From: Chloroflexota bacterium
Lineage (GTDB): Bacteria > Chloroflexota > Dormibacteria > CF-121
NCBI GenBank assembly: GCA_005880615.1
Contig: VBID01000135.1
Location: 1 to 42,154, forward strand
Length of the DNA stretch: 42,154 nucleotides
Direction of reading: 5' to 3'
The position numbers and the translations under genes are program-made. Shown here piece by piece: positions 31,514-38,631 of this stretch (positions are counted from its first letter, which is position 1; each line of letters opens with the position of its first letter). The notes below the pieces were generated by a model. That model was not told the origin of the DNA, ran no database searches, and saw only the letters and a program-made list of their open reading frames with translations.

Positions 31514-31792
31514 ACGAACCCAGTATGGCTAAGCGTTCCCGCCGCTGCCAGCTGGGGGATGAGGGAAGGGAGGGACGCGGCCGCCCCATATGGGGAGCGA
31601 CTCGTGGACCAAAGGCCGGATGCGCGGCGGAGGTTTCACCCCAATCCCTCCGCTCTTCTCCCGGGGGTCAGGTCGCGTCCGTGACTAGCCTACTGCATGC
31701 CAGTTGGTGCTGTCATCTCCCGGCAGTCGACGAGGAACGGGAGCGTCAGGCGGGCCTTGCCAGGACGGGGCGTTCATGAACGAAGCCTCCGA
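31514..31792. other. intergenic stretch with no recognisable gene
   Basis: The 407-bp gap between the divergent hydrolase and TetR genes holds short overlapping open frames of Arg/Pro-rich composition that look like chance. Apart from the repeat copy at 31793-31834 and the TetR promoter at its right end, I see nothing in it. Confidence 0.5.
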
Positions 31793-31834
31793 CTCTCCCT
31801 CCCCCTTGCGGGGAGGCAACCCCCCGGCCCTGAC
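31793..31834. repeat. C/G-rich palindromic repeat copy
   Basis: CTCCCTCCCCCTTGCGGGGA followed by GGCAACCCCCCGGCCC, upstream of the TetR promoter. Confidence 0.55.
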
Positions 31835-31884
31835 TGAACACCACGCAGGCTGAATGTACGAAAAACGGGTACGATCACGGACCC

Positions 31885-31919
31885 TTGACAACTCGAGCTA
31901 GTTAGTGAATAATCACTTA
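31885..31919 (+). promoter_or_regulatory. TetR-gene promoter and operator
   Basis: A consensus -35 TTGACA (31885-31890), a 17-bp spacer and -10 AATAAT (31908-31913) end 7 nt before the ATG, so the mRNA is probably leaderless. The -10 lies inside an inverted repeat AGTGA-ATAA-TCACT (31904-31917). A similar sequence precedes the MFS gene. Binding there would shut off the promoter, so autorepression is expected. Confidence 0.7.
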
Positions 31920-31920
31920 C

Positions 31921-32553
31921 ATGAAGACGGCGATCAAGGCCTCCGGCGCATCCCACCGGATGTCGGCCGAGGATCGGCGGGAGCAGGTTCTCAAGGCGGC
32001 CATGGCCGAGTTCGCCATCCACGGCCTGGATGGGACGTCCACCGAGGCCATCGCCGAGCGGGCCGGCATCTCCCAGCCCTACATCTTCCGGCTCTGGCCC
32101 AATAAGAAGGATCTCTTCCTGGCGACCGTAGACGCTTGCTTCGACCGATTCGAGGCGGTGCTGAAGAAGACGGCGGAGGGTCGCTCGGACGCCGAGATCG
32201 GGGCCCAGCTCCAGGCCGTCGGCCACGACCCGTCGGGGCACCCGCACCTCACCGGTCCTGGGGCTCGCCTGCATGCGATGGGCCATGCGTACATGCGGCT
32301 GCTTGCCAAGCCGGAGGCCCCCCTGATGCAGATGCAGGCTTACGCCGCGTGCTGGGACGATGACGTTCGTCGTCTGGTGCGAGATCGGTGGAACCGGCTC
32401 CGCACCCTGGTGTCGGAACTGAGTGGGGTGGAAGGCCGCGAATTGAGCGAGTTCTTCGCCCGCGGCATGCTGCTCAACGTGGCGGCCTGCATGCACCTGC
32501 CGGCGACCGGCGATCCTGCCCGCTGGGCGCACGAAGTCCTTGGATTCGCGTAG
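31921..32553 (+). CDS. TetR-family transcriptional regulator
   Basis: A 210-aa repressor. The N-terminal helix-turn-helix is clear: EQVLKAAMAEFAIHGLDGTS, then TEAIAERAGISQPYIFRLWP and NKKDLFLATVDACFDRF. The remaining ~140 residues are the variable ligand-binding helices. The ATG at 31921 directly follows the operator and has no Shine-Dalgarno. It lies 62 bp before the MFS exporter gene on the same strand; similar TGAxTAATCA sites precede both genes, so it probably controls itself and the exporter in response to an exported drug. Confidence 0.94.
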   Translation: MKTAIKASGASHRMSAEDRREQVLKAAMAEFAIHGLDGTSTEAIAERAGISQPYIFRLWPNKKDLFLATVDACFDRFEAVLKKTAEGRSDAEIGAQLQAVGHDPSGHPHLTGPGARLHAMGHAYMRLLAKPEAPLMQMQAYAACWDDDVRRLVRDRWNRLRTLVSELSGVEGRELSEFFARGMLLNVAACMHLPATGDPARWAHEVLGFA

Positions 32554-32582
32554 ACCGATGGAATTTTTTTGGTCTCAGATGT

Positions 32583-32603
32583 TATTGAGTAATCAGTCAC
32601 ATG
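32583..32603 (+). promoter_or_regulatory. probable TetR operator upstream of the MFS gene
   Basis: TATTGAGTAATCAGTCACAT matches the site upstream of the TetR gene (TAGTGAATAATCACTTACAT) at 15 of 20 positions. It ends about 12 bp before the MFS start. Confidence 0.65.
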
Positions 32604-32615
32604 AGGAGGGAAACA

Positions 32616-34229
32616 ATGACTGAAACCACCCGGAACCCGTGGGCGATCTTGCTGGTGCTGAGCCTCGGGTTCTTCATGATCCTGCTGGACATGACCATCG
32701 TGTACGTGGCCACGCCCAGCATCCTGACCAGCCTGCACACCTCGCTGGACCAGGTCCTGTGGGTCTTCAACGGCTACCTGCTCGCCTTTGCCGTCCTGCT
32801 GATCACGGCCGGCCGGGTGGGCGACATCTTCGGCCCCCGGCAGTTGTTCGCCGCCGGGCTCGTGCTCTTTACGGTGGCGTCTGCCCTGTGCGGGCTATCG
32901 CAAACAGACACCCAGCTGATCGCCGCGCGGGTTCTTCAGGGTGTCGGCGGTGCGATGCTGGCGCCGCAGACGCTTACGATCATCACCTCGATCTTTCCGG
33001 CGGAACGCCGGGGCGCCGCCTTCGGAATCTGGGGCGCGGTCGCCGGTATCTCGACCATCCTGGGTCCCACCCTGGGCGGCCTGATCGTTACCAACTGGGA
33101 GTGGCGCTGGATCTTCTACATGAACGTGCCGCTGGGCGTGATCGCGTTGATCGGCACCTTCGTGCTCATCCCGGACCTGCGCCCGGGCCGGCGCCATCGC
33201 CTGGACCTGGTGGGCGTCGCGCTGTCCAGCGTGGCCCTGTTCGCCATTGTCTACGGCCTGATCGAAGGCCAGCGCTATGACTGGGGCACCATCACCGGTT
33301 GGCTGACCATCCCCATGGTGATCGGCTTCGGCATCGTGCTCCTCGCCGTCTTCCTCGTCTTCGAGCAGTTCCAGGCCGAGCCGCTGCTGCCGCTGCGCCT
33401 CTTTACCATCCGCAACTTCTCGATCATGAACTGGGTCGCGGCCGCCATGGCGTTCGGGATGCAGGGAATCATGCTGCCCCTGATCATCTACACCCAGTCG
33501 GTCCTGGGCATGTCGCCGCTGCTGTCGGGGCTGACCTTCGCGCCCATGTCGGTCGCCTCCATGTTCGTGGCCCCCTTCGCCGGCCGTCTGACGGACCGGT
33601 TCGGCGGCAAGTACTTCCTGATGGGGGGCCTCACCCTCTTCGGGACCGGGATGGCCGTCGTCGCGGCACTGGCGACGGTGCATTCGACCTGGCAGACCTT
33701 CGTGCTGCCGCTGGTCGTGTCCGGGGTTGGGATGGGGATGATCTTCGCTCCCATGACCACCACGGCTTTGCGCGACATCCAGCCGCACCAAGCCGGGGCC
33801 GCCTCGGGCGTCCTCAACACCACCCGGCAGCTGGGGGCGGCGTTTGGCGCCGCCGGCGTTGGGGCCGTGCTTCAGAACCGACTGGCGGTGTCCCTGCACG
33901 ACCAGGCGGTGACCGCCTCGGCGCAACTGCCGCTGGCATTCCGTTCGCCGTTTGTCAACGGCTTCAGCAACGCGGCCAAGACGGGTTTCCAGGTGGGGCG
34001 TGGGCAAACCGGCGGCATCCACCTGCCCGCGAACGTGCCGGCGCAGGTCGCCACCCAGCTCCAGTACCTGGTGCACGACGTGTTCAATCAGGGATACATC
34101 CTGGCTATGCGGCCCACGATTGGGGTTGGCGTCGCTATCCTGGCGCTCGCCGCACTGAGCTGTGTGCTCGTCTCGAACAAGAGGGCGGTGGCCGCGGAGC
34201 CTGTGGCTGCCGAGGCGGCCGTCGCTTAA
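32616..34229 (+). CDS. MFS drug exporter, DHA2/EmrB-QacA type, 14 helices
   Basis: A 537-aa proton-coupled efflux pump with about 14 hydrophobic helices. Family motifs: LDMTIVYVATPSI in helix 1, WVFNGYLLAFAVLLITAGRV, GDIFGPRQLF (motif A-like), ARVLQGVGGAMLAPQTLTII, GPTLGGLI and FYMNVPLGVIAL, all typical of the DHA2 family. I choose the ATG at 32616 because AGGAGG lies 7 nt upstream; an ATG at 32601 is in frame but would be inside the operator-promoter zone. It is preceded by the TetR repressor gene. Substrates are probably lipophilic or cationic toxic compounds. Confidence 0.95.
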   Translation: MTETTRNPWAILLVLSLGFFMILLDMTIVYVATPSILTSLHTSLDQVLWVFNGYLLAFAVLLITAGRVGDIFGPRQLFAAGLVLFTVASALCGLSQTDTQLIAARVLQGVGGAMLAPQTLTIITSIFPAERRGAAFGIWGAVAGISTILGPTLGGLIVTNWEWRWIFYMNVPLGVIALIGTFVLIPDLRPGRRHRLDLVGVALSSVALFAIVYGLIEGQRYDWGTITGWLTIPMVIGFGIVLLAVFLVFEQFQAEPLLPLRLFTIRNFSIMNWVAAAMAFGMQGIMLPLIIYTQSVLGMSPLLSGLTFAPMSVASMFVAPFAGRLTDRFGGKYFLMGGLTLFGTGMAVVAALATVHSTWQTFVLPLVVSGVGMGMIFAPMTTTALRDIQPHQAGAASGVLNTTRQLGAAFGAAGVGAVLQNRLAVSLHDQAVTASAQLPLAFRSPFVNGFSNAAKTGFQVGRGQTGGIHLPANVPAQVATQLQYLVHDVFNQGYILAMRPTIGVGVAILALAALSCVLVSNKRAVAAEPVAAEAAVA

Positions 34230-34235
34230 GGCCGG

Positions 34236-34286
34236 ACTTCCCTCAGGGAACCCTCCCCCCGTGCGGGGGAGGGCCGGGGGAGGGTG
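34236..34286. repeat. C/G-rich palindromic repeat copy after the MFS gene
   Basis: CCTCCCCCCGTGCGGGGGAG followed by GGCCGGGGGAGGG; the stem could serve as a terminator for the exporter mRNA. Confidence 0.65.
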
Positions 34287-34303
34287 CCGCGGATCAGGTT
34301 GGG

Positions 34304-34552
34304 CTATTTCTTGGCGGGCCCGCCACCGACTCGGTTTTGCATGTCGCGCAGGAACTCGAGTGCAGGCTGATAGGTACGCTCGTTCATCTCGCTGAGGGCC
34401 TCGACCAGGGCCAGGGTCTGTTCATGGAGTTGGGCGAGCAAGTCGAGAACGGTCTTGACCTCCCCGCTGAGGTCGTCGAGGTTCGGCTGAGCAGGCGCGT
34501 CAACCTCGAATTCAGGGCGGGACTCGTTGGTGACTCTCGGTGGTGTGCTCAT
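34304..34552 (-). CDS. small hypothetical protein with coiled-coil segment
   Basis: An 82-aa acidic protein. Residues ~25-70 (LSGEVKTVLDLLAQLHEQTL, then ALVEALSEMNERTYQPALEF) form heptad-like leucines suited to a coiled coil; both ends are Pro-rich and polar. No named family. There is no clear Shine-Dalgarno (the upstream CTCCTT is the complement of one) and no -10-like hexamer at the usual distance, so expression evidence is weak. It is convergent with the MFS gene. Confidence 0.5.
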   Translation of the reverse strand: MSTPPRVTNESRPEFEVDAPAQPNLDDLSGEVKTVLDLLAQLHEQTLALVEALSEMNERTYQPALEFLRDMQNRVGGGPAKK

Positions 34553-34612
34553 ACCAAGGAGACGTCCGAACAGCTGAGTTTTTGACAGCGTGCTAGTTTT
34601 CGTCAGCTTCTT

Positions 34613-34652
34613 GTCCCCCCTTGCGGGGAGGGTCGGGGAGGGGGTCTCGGAG
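34613..34652. repeat. C/G-rich palindromic repeat copy, first of a tandem pair
   Basis: CCCCCCTTGCGGGGAGGGTC followed by GGGGAGGGGGTCTCGG. With the next ~28 bp it is repeated at 34691-34740. Confidence 0.65.
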
Positions 34653-34680
34653 CTCCTTGTTAGTCAGCGGGCCCGCCGCT

Positions 34681-34720
34681 CTCTCCTCACGCAGGAGGGT
34701 CGGGGAGGGGGTCTCGGGGT
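34681..34720. repeat. C/G-rich palindromic repeat copy, second of a tandem pair
   Basis: GAGGGTCGGGGAGGGGGTCT again, followed by a near-identical GTTAGTCGGCGGGCC that forms the end of the cNMP-protein gene. Confidence 0.65.
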
Positions 34721-34721
34721 C

Positions 34722-35171
34722 CTAGTTAGTCGGCGGGCCGCTATCGTCCCGCAGCCGCTGGACGACCTCGACCAGCATCTTGTAGGTCAGGCTGGCGTTC
34801 CTGTTCAGGAGGGGTTTGATCTCCCAGGATGCCAGGGTGTAGCAGACGGTGTCCTCGTCGGCGATCACGCTGGCGGTCCGAGGCCCGCCGCCCAGGACGG
34901 CGATCTCGCCGAAGAAGTCGTTCGGGCCGATGTGGTTGAGGATCCGTCCCTGCTTCTTGACCGACGCCCGGCCGGACCGGATCACGTACAGACCCAGGCC
35001 CGTCTGGCCTTCCTCGACGATCGGGGCGCCGGCCTTGTAGCTCTGCTCCTTGACCAGCTGCGACAGTTGCTGCAGCTCGTCGTTGGATAGGCCCTTGAAC
35101 AGTGGGACCCGCCTCAGCTGCTCGCGGGCGTCCATCCTGGCCATGACTGCCGACACTATACCTTTCAGCAT
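34722..35171 (-). CDS. stand-alone cyclic-nucleotide-binding domain protein
   Basis: A 149-aa protein that is almost entirely one cNMP-binding domain (EQLRRVPLFKGLSNDELQQL; GAPIVEEGQTGLGLYVIRSG; the phosphate cassette FFGEIAVLGGGPRTASV). The cassette keeps Glu and Arg, so cyclic-nucleotide binding is plausible. No DNA-binding domain follows, so it must act by contact or as a sensor subunit. GAGGGGA from the adjacent repeat precedes the ATG at 35171; a start at 35144 is also possible. It is one of four neighbouring genes with this domain and is divergent from the next. Confidence 0.88.
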   Translation of the reverse strand: MLKGIVSAVMARMDAREQLRRVPLFKGLSNDELQQLSQLVKEQSYKAGAPIVEEGQTGLGLYVIRSGRASVKKQGRILNHIGPNDFFGEIAVLGGGPRTASVIADEDTVCYTLASWEIKPLLNRNASLTYKMLVEVVQRLRDDSGPPTN

Positions 35172-35210
35172 TCCCCTCCCTCTGAGGGGGAGGGTCGGGG
35201 AGGGGCGCTT
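35171..35210. repeat. C/G-rich palindromic repeat copy
   Basis: CCCTCCCTCTGAGGGGGAGG followed by GTCGGGGAGGGG, between two divergent cNMP-protein genes; it supplies a purine-rich stretch before the minus-strand ATG. Confidence 0.65.
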
Positions 35211-35235
35211 CGTTCACCTCTACTTCTGGTCGCCT

Positions 35236-35241
35236 TATGAT
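35236..35241 (+). promoter_or_regulatory. putative -10 before a five-codon ORF
   Basis: TATGAT lies 6 nt before an ATG (35248) that reads MEMRF, then TAG, directly and in frame with the GTG of the next cNMP gene. Confidence 0.4.
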
Positions 35242-35265
35242 TCCGTCATGGAGATGCGGTTCTAG

Positions 35266-35676
35266 GTGGCCCCAAAGAAAGTCGACAGCCTGCGCAAGGT
35301 CCCGCTATTCTCGCATTGCTCGTCAAGCGAGCTCGACTTCCTGTCCACGCGAATGGACGAGGTCAGCCTGGACCCTGGGAGGATCCTGATCTCGGAAGGC
35401 CAGCCGACCGACTCGTTTTTCGTGCTGCTGGCGGGCGAGGTGGAGGTCTCGCGCAAGGGCCAGCCGGTCCGGCGGATGGTTGCTGGGGAATTCTTCGGGG
35501 AGATCGGGATGCTCGATCGCGGGTCGGCCACGGCGACGGTGAAGACCACACAACCGGCGGAGGCGCTGGTGATGAGCCATGCGCAGTTCCGCGACGCGAT
35601 CAAAGCGAATGACGCGCTGGCCTTGAAGGTCATTGCGGCGATGGCCGAACGGCTTCGGGCGACCGACCCGGGGTAG
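35266..35676 (+). CDS. stand-alone cyclic-nucleotide-binding domain protein
   Basis: A 136-aa protein consisting of one cNMP-type domain: DSLRKVPLFSHCSSSELDFL, then GRILISEGQPTDSFFVLLAG and the cassette FFGEIGMLDRGSATATV. The cassette Arg that contacts the cyclic phosphate appears replaced (SATATV in place of PRAATV), so it may bind weakly or not at all. The GTG start at 35266 follows an in-frame ATG...TAG mini-ORF; there is no clear Shine-Dalgarno for the GTG. The neighbouring cNMP genes suggest a shared signal. Confidence 0.86.
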   Translation: MAPKKVDSLRKVPLFSHCSSSELDFLSTRMDEVSLDPGRILISEGQPTDSFFVLLAGEVEVSRKGQPVRRMVAGEFFGEIGMLDRGSATATVKTTQPAEALVMSHAQFRDAIKANDALALKVIAAMAERLRATDPG

Positions 35677-35690
35677 GAGCAGCGTCAGTG

Positions 35691-35732
35691 AGACCCCCTC
35701 CCCCACCCTCCGCGCAAGGGGGAGGAGACATA
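35691..35732. repeat. C/G-rich palindromic repeat copy
   Basis: CCCTCCGCGCAAGGGGGAGG after the cNMP gene stop; a second copy follows 18 bp later. Confidence 0.6.
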
Positions 35733-35749
35733 AGCGCCTCGCCGTCTAG

Positions 35750-35795
35750 AGACACCCCCCGCCCTGCCCTCCCCTGAGGGGGAGGGAGAGACAAG
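35750..35795. repeat. C/G-rich palindromic repeat copy
   Basis: CCCTCCCCTGAGGGGGAGGG between the cNMP gene and the convergent 66-aa gene; it may terminate both. Confidence 0.65.
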
Positions 35796-35806
35796 CGATA
35801 CCAGAG

Positions 35807-36007
35807 TCAGCTTCGCAGGATGGCAAGCGCCGCCGACGCCAGAACCCAGGCCTGCCGGACGGGGCGGCGCAGGGTCGCCGTGGCCACTCGCTCGCGCCTG
35901 ATCGTTTTCCGTTCGCGGAGTGCCTTGGAGGCGAGGGTGATGCGCTCCGCCTCCCGGAGGAAGTCGTTGACGCGGATGTGTGCCAGCTCGCCGGAGTACG
36001 GATTCAT
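35807..36007 (-). CDS. small basic protein, 66 aa
   Basis: MNPYSGELAHIRVNDFLREAERI begins a charged amphipathic helix; the middle is Arg-rich (RERKTIRRERVATATLRRPV) and the end is hydrophobic (WVLASAALAIL). AGGAGG lies 6 nt before the ATG at 36007, a strong ribosome site that decides this start over the longer frame. Similar short LREAER-type proteins occur widely in Chloroflexota and Actinomycetota without a known role. It is divergent from the M50-cNMP gene. Confidence 0.72.
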   Translation of the reverse strand: MNPYSGELAHIRVNDFLREAERITLASKALRERKTIRRERVATATLRRPVRQAWVLASAALAILRS

Positions 36008-36107
36008 TTCACTCCTCCTGTCTCGGTGATAGGGGCAGGCTAGTCCCGCTCGTCGTGACGGCCTATGCCAAGCGGCACCGGTGCCCTGTGTCATTTGTCA
36101 CCGCGGC

Positions 36108-36136
36108 TTGACATCTCTCCGGTGCCCTCCCATAGT
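36108..36136 (+). promoter_or_regulatory. sigma70-type promoter of the M50-cNMP operon
   Basis: TTGACA (36108-36113), a 17-bp spacer and CATAGT (36131-36136). Transcription should start near 36143, followed by GGAGAGGAGGGGA and the TTG start. Confidence 0.7.
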
Positions 36137-36156
36137 CGGGCGGAGAGGAGGGGAGA

Positions 36157-38313
36157 TTGCCGACGAGCGAGCAGGTGGACGCGGTCGCGCCACCGGCCGA
36201 ATCAACCGTCTGGGAAGCGCTGGCGGAGCGGCTCGACCCTGCCAACTACGTGCCACACCTGCGGCCCGGCCTGACCTGGGCGCGGCTGCGGAGCCGCCAC
36301 GGCGAGCGGTACACCATGATCGGCCGTGACGGCACATACCTGCGTCTGACCGAGGAGGAGGACCAGGTGGCGACCAGGATGGATGGCACCCGGAGCCTCG
36401 CCGTCCTGGAGGCCGACCTCGTCGAGTCGTCGGGCAGCATGGACCTCAACGGCGTCACCGAGCTGGTGGCCGACCTGCGGGAGGCCGGCTGCCTCCTCGA
36501 TCCGCCGCGCGACATCTTCGACGACCTCCGCCTGCGGCTGCATCCGCCCAAACGGCGCCGCCGGGCGCTGACCGAGGGTGGCCTGCTGATGATGCGCGTC
36601 CCGCTGCGCGGCATCGACCGCTTCGTGACGTGGATGCACGACCACATCGGCTGGATCTTCTTCACCCGCCCGGTCCTGGTGGCCACGGTCGTGATCACCG
36701 TCGCTGGCATCGCTACGGCCACCCGCGAGATCCTGAGTGGGCGCGATCCGTTTGCGCCGATTGCCGGGTCTGGGATCGCCGGGCTGCTGGCCCTGGTCGT
36801 CGCCTACTACGTGGTCACCTTCGTCCACGAGAGCGCCCATGCCGTGACCTGCAAGCATTTCGGCGGGCGCGTCCCCGAGGGCGGCTTCCTGCTCTTCTAC
36901 TTCATGCCCGCCTTCTACGTGGACGTGACCGACGCGTGGCTGCAGCCGTGGCGGCGGCGGATCGCCGTCTCCTGGGCCGGCCCCTACTCGGGCTTCATGC
37001 TGGCCGGGGTCAGCGCCATCCTGGTCTTCATCCTGCCGCCCGGCTGGCTGATCACCACCGTGCTGTTCAAGCTGGCGATCGTCTCGTACATCGATGACGC
37101 GTTCAACCTGATGCCACTCCTCAAGCTGGACGGCTACTACATCCTGATGGACTGGCTCGAAATCCCCGAGCTCCGAGAGCGAGCCATGGGCTTTATCAAG
37201 GGCCCCATGTGGCGCCAGTTACTGGACCGGCAGCGGTTCACGCGGCGCGAGGTCCTGTACGCCGTGTTCGGCATCCTGGCCGCCCTCTACTCATCCCTCT
37301 CTATCTACTTCGCGGTCCTTTTCTGGATGCGCCGGCTGCGGCCCATCGTGCGCCCGCTGTGGCAATCGCCTGGCTTCCTCGGGCGGGCCTTCGCGGTCGT
37401 GGTGGTGGCGGTGATCTTCGTGCCGATTACGATCACCCTGGGGCGGCGTCTCTGGCGCTACCAGCAGCGCCTTCGCCAGGCACCCGGAGCGGCCCGTCAG
37501 GCCATCGAAGGCATCCTCGTCCGCGACCGGCTGCGTCTGCTCGAAGACTTGGCCTTCCTCGAGAGCCTGCCGGCGCCCGCCATCGACCGCCTGGCGCGCT
37601 CGGCTCGGCTCAAGCGCTATCGCCGCGGCAACCAGGTGGTGCGGCAGGGGGACCAGGGCAGCCAGTTCTTCGTCATCGCCTCCGGGCAGGCGACGGTGCT
37701 GGTGGACGATCGCGAAGTCGCGCACCTGGGCAAAGGAGACTTCTTCGGTGAGCGGGCGCTGCTGGGGGCCGGCCGCCGAGCCGCTACCGTTCTCGCCGAG
37801 ATTGATTTGACCGTGCTGATCTTCGAAGAACGCGCGTTCTGGCAGGAGCTGGCCGGGACGGTCGAGTGGCAGACCCGAGTGCGGGCGGCACTGGAGGAGC
37901 GTGGGCAGCTTTCGGAGGTGGGACTGTTCCAGGATCTCGACGAGCGGGAGCTGGATCTGCTGGCCGTCAAGCTGACAGTCTCGGATTTCGACCGCGGGGA
38001 CGCCCTCGTCCGCGAGGGCGAGCCGGGGGATGCGTTCTATGTCGTTCGCGAGGGGACGGTCGAGGTGCGCCGGGAAGGGGTTCAGCGGCGGCTGCGCCTC
38101 CTCCACCCGGGCGACTACTTCGGCGAGCTCGCCCTCCTGCACGGGACGCCCCGAAATGCCACCGTCCAGGGCGTCGAGCCAGGTTCGGTCTGGCGGCTGG
38201 GCAGCCGGGATTTCCGCGACCTGGTGGGCGGCTACCTGCGGCTGGACGAGGAGATCGCCGCGACCGCCGCGGCGCGACAGGTTGGTGGCCATCGGATGCG
38301 GAGGCGCTCCTGA
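36157..38313 (+). CDS. M50 site-2-type metalloprotease with PqqD-like N-terminus and two cNMP-binding domains
   Basis: A 718-aa membrane protein. Residues ~30-115 resemble the PqqD-like winged domain of peptide-linked M50 proteins (LRPGLTWARLRSR; YLRLTEEEDQVATRMDG). Residues ~165-440 are the intramembrane protease: zinc site HESAH, then FMPAFYVDVTDAW, and LLKLDGYYILMDWLEIPELR supplying the third ligand Asp. Two cNMP domains follow (~470-590 and ~595-710), with intact phosphate cassettes FFGERALLGAGRRAATV and YFGELALLHGTPRNATV. A cyclic nucleotide thus probably gates proteolysis of a membrane substrate. The TTG start has GGAGAGGAGGGGA upstream and its own promoter. The zinc-knuckle gene overlaps its stop (TGATG). 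Confidence 0.9.
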   Translation: MPTSEQVDAVAPPAESTVWEALAERLDPANYVPHLRPGLTWARLRSRHGERYTMIGRDGTYLRLTEEEDQVATRMDGTRSLAVLEADLVESSGSMDLNGVTELVADLREAGCLLDPPRDIFDDLRLRLHPPKRRRRALTEGGLLMMRVPLRGIDRFVTWMHDHIGWIFFTRPVLVATVVITVAGIATATREILSGRDPFAPIAGSGIAGLLALVVAYYVVTFVHESAHAVTCKHFGGRVPEGGFLLFYFMPAFYVDVTDAWLQPWRRRIAVSWAGPYSGFMLAGVSAILVFILPPGWLITTVLFKLAIVSYIDDAFNLMPLLKLDGYYILMDWLEIPELRERAMGFIKGPMWRQLLDRQRFTRREVLYAVFGILAALYSSLSIYFAVLFWMRRLRPIVRPLWQSPGFLGRAFAVVVVAVIFVPITITLGRRLWRYQQRLRQAPGAARQAIEGILVRDRLRLLEDLAFLESLPAPAIDRLARSARLKRYRRGNQVVRQGDQGSQFFVIASGQATVLVDDREVAHLGKGDFFGERALLGAGRRAATVLAEIDLTVLIFEERAFWQELAGTVEWQTRVRAALEERGQLSEVGLFQDLDERELDLLAVKLTVSDFDRGDALVREGEPGDAFYVVREGTVEVRREGVQRRLRLLHPGDYFGELALLHGTPRNATVQGVEPGSVWRLGSRDFRDLVGGYLRLDEEIAATAAARQVGGHRMRRRS

Positions 38314-38540
38314 TGCAGTGCTGGGTCTGCGGCTTAGCCGCCCAGGGGGTCTGCCGCTTCTGCGGGCGGGCGATCTGCAAGGACGATGCCAAGACCCTGC
38401 CCTTCTTCCTGGAGGTGTTCCCGTCAAACGGGCACCTGCTGGGCCTGGCGCTCGATGACGCCCTCTACTGCGGGATCTGCCAGCCCAAGCCCGAACCGGT
38501 CCCCATGGAGTTTCTGGAGAAGCCGAGTGAGGGCGAGTGA
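38313..38540 (+). CDS. small zinc-knuckle protein coupled to the M50 protease
   Basis: A 75-aa protein with cysteine pairs CWVCG, CRFCGRAICKDD and CGICQP, giving two likely zinc sites in a B-box/ribbon-like layout, joined by LPFFLEVFPSNGHLLGLALD. The ATG shares a base with the protease TGA (TGATG), so the two are translated together, which suggests a cofactor or substrate of the protease. Family not recognised. Confidence 0.78.
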   Translation: MQCWVCGLAAQGVCRFCGRAICKDDAKTLPFFLEVFPSNGHLLGLALDDALYCGICQPKPEPVPMEFLEKPSEGE

Positions 38541-38631
38541 CGAACGGCACACCTGGGGTGTGATGAACGGCATGGTAGTCAGATCAAGGTGAGTCCATCG
38601 TGGTGGCAGCTCAAAGAAAGGAGGTGACAGT

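Noticed and set aside
31358-31891. Short frames in the 407-bp gap before the TetR gene
   Set aside because: Arg/Pro-rich, overlapping each other and a repeat copy; no start signal or similarity.
32895-34076. 393-codon open frame antisense to the MFS exporter, and a 428-codon frame at 33299-34585
   Set aside because: Both are shadows of a GC-rich gene: Arg/Gly/His/Asp-rich composition, no motif, full overlap with a clear 14-helix transporter.
37291-38550. 419-codon open frame antisense to the M50-cNMP gene
   Set aside because: Overlaps a gene with complete protease and cNMP motifs; its own composition is low-complexity and motif-free.
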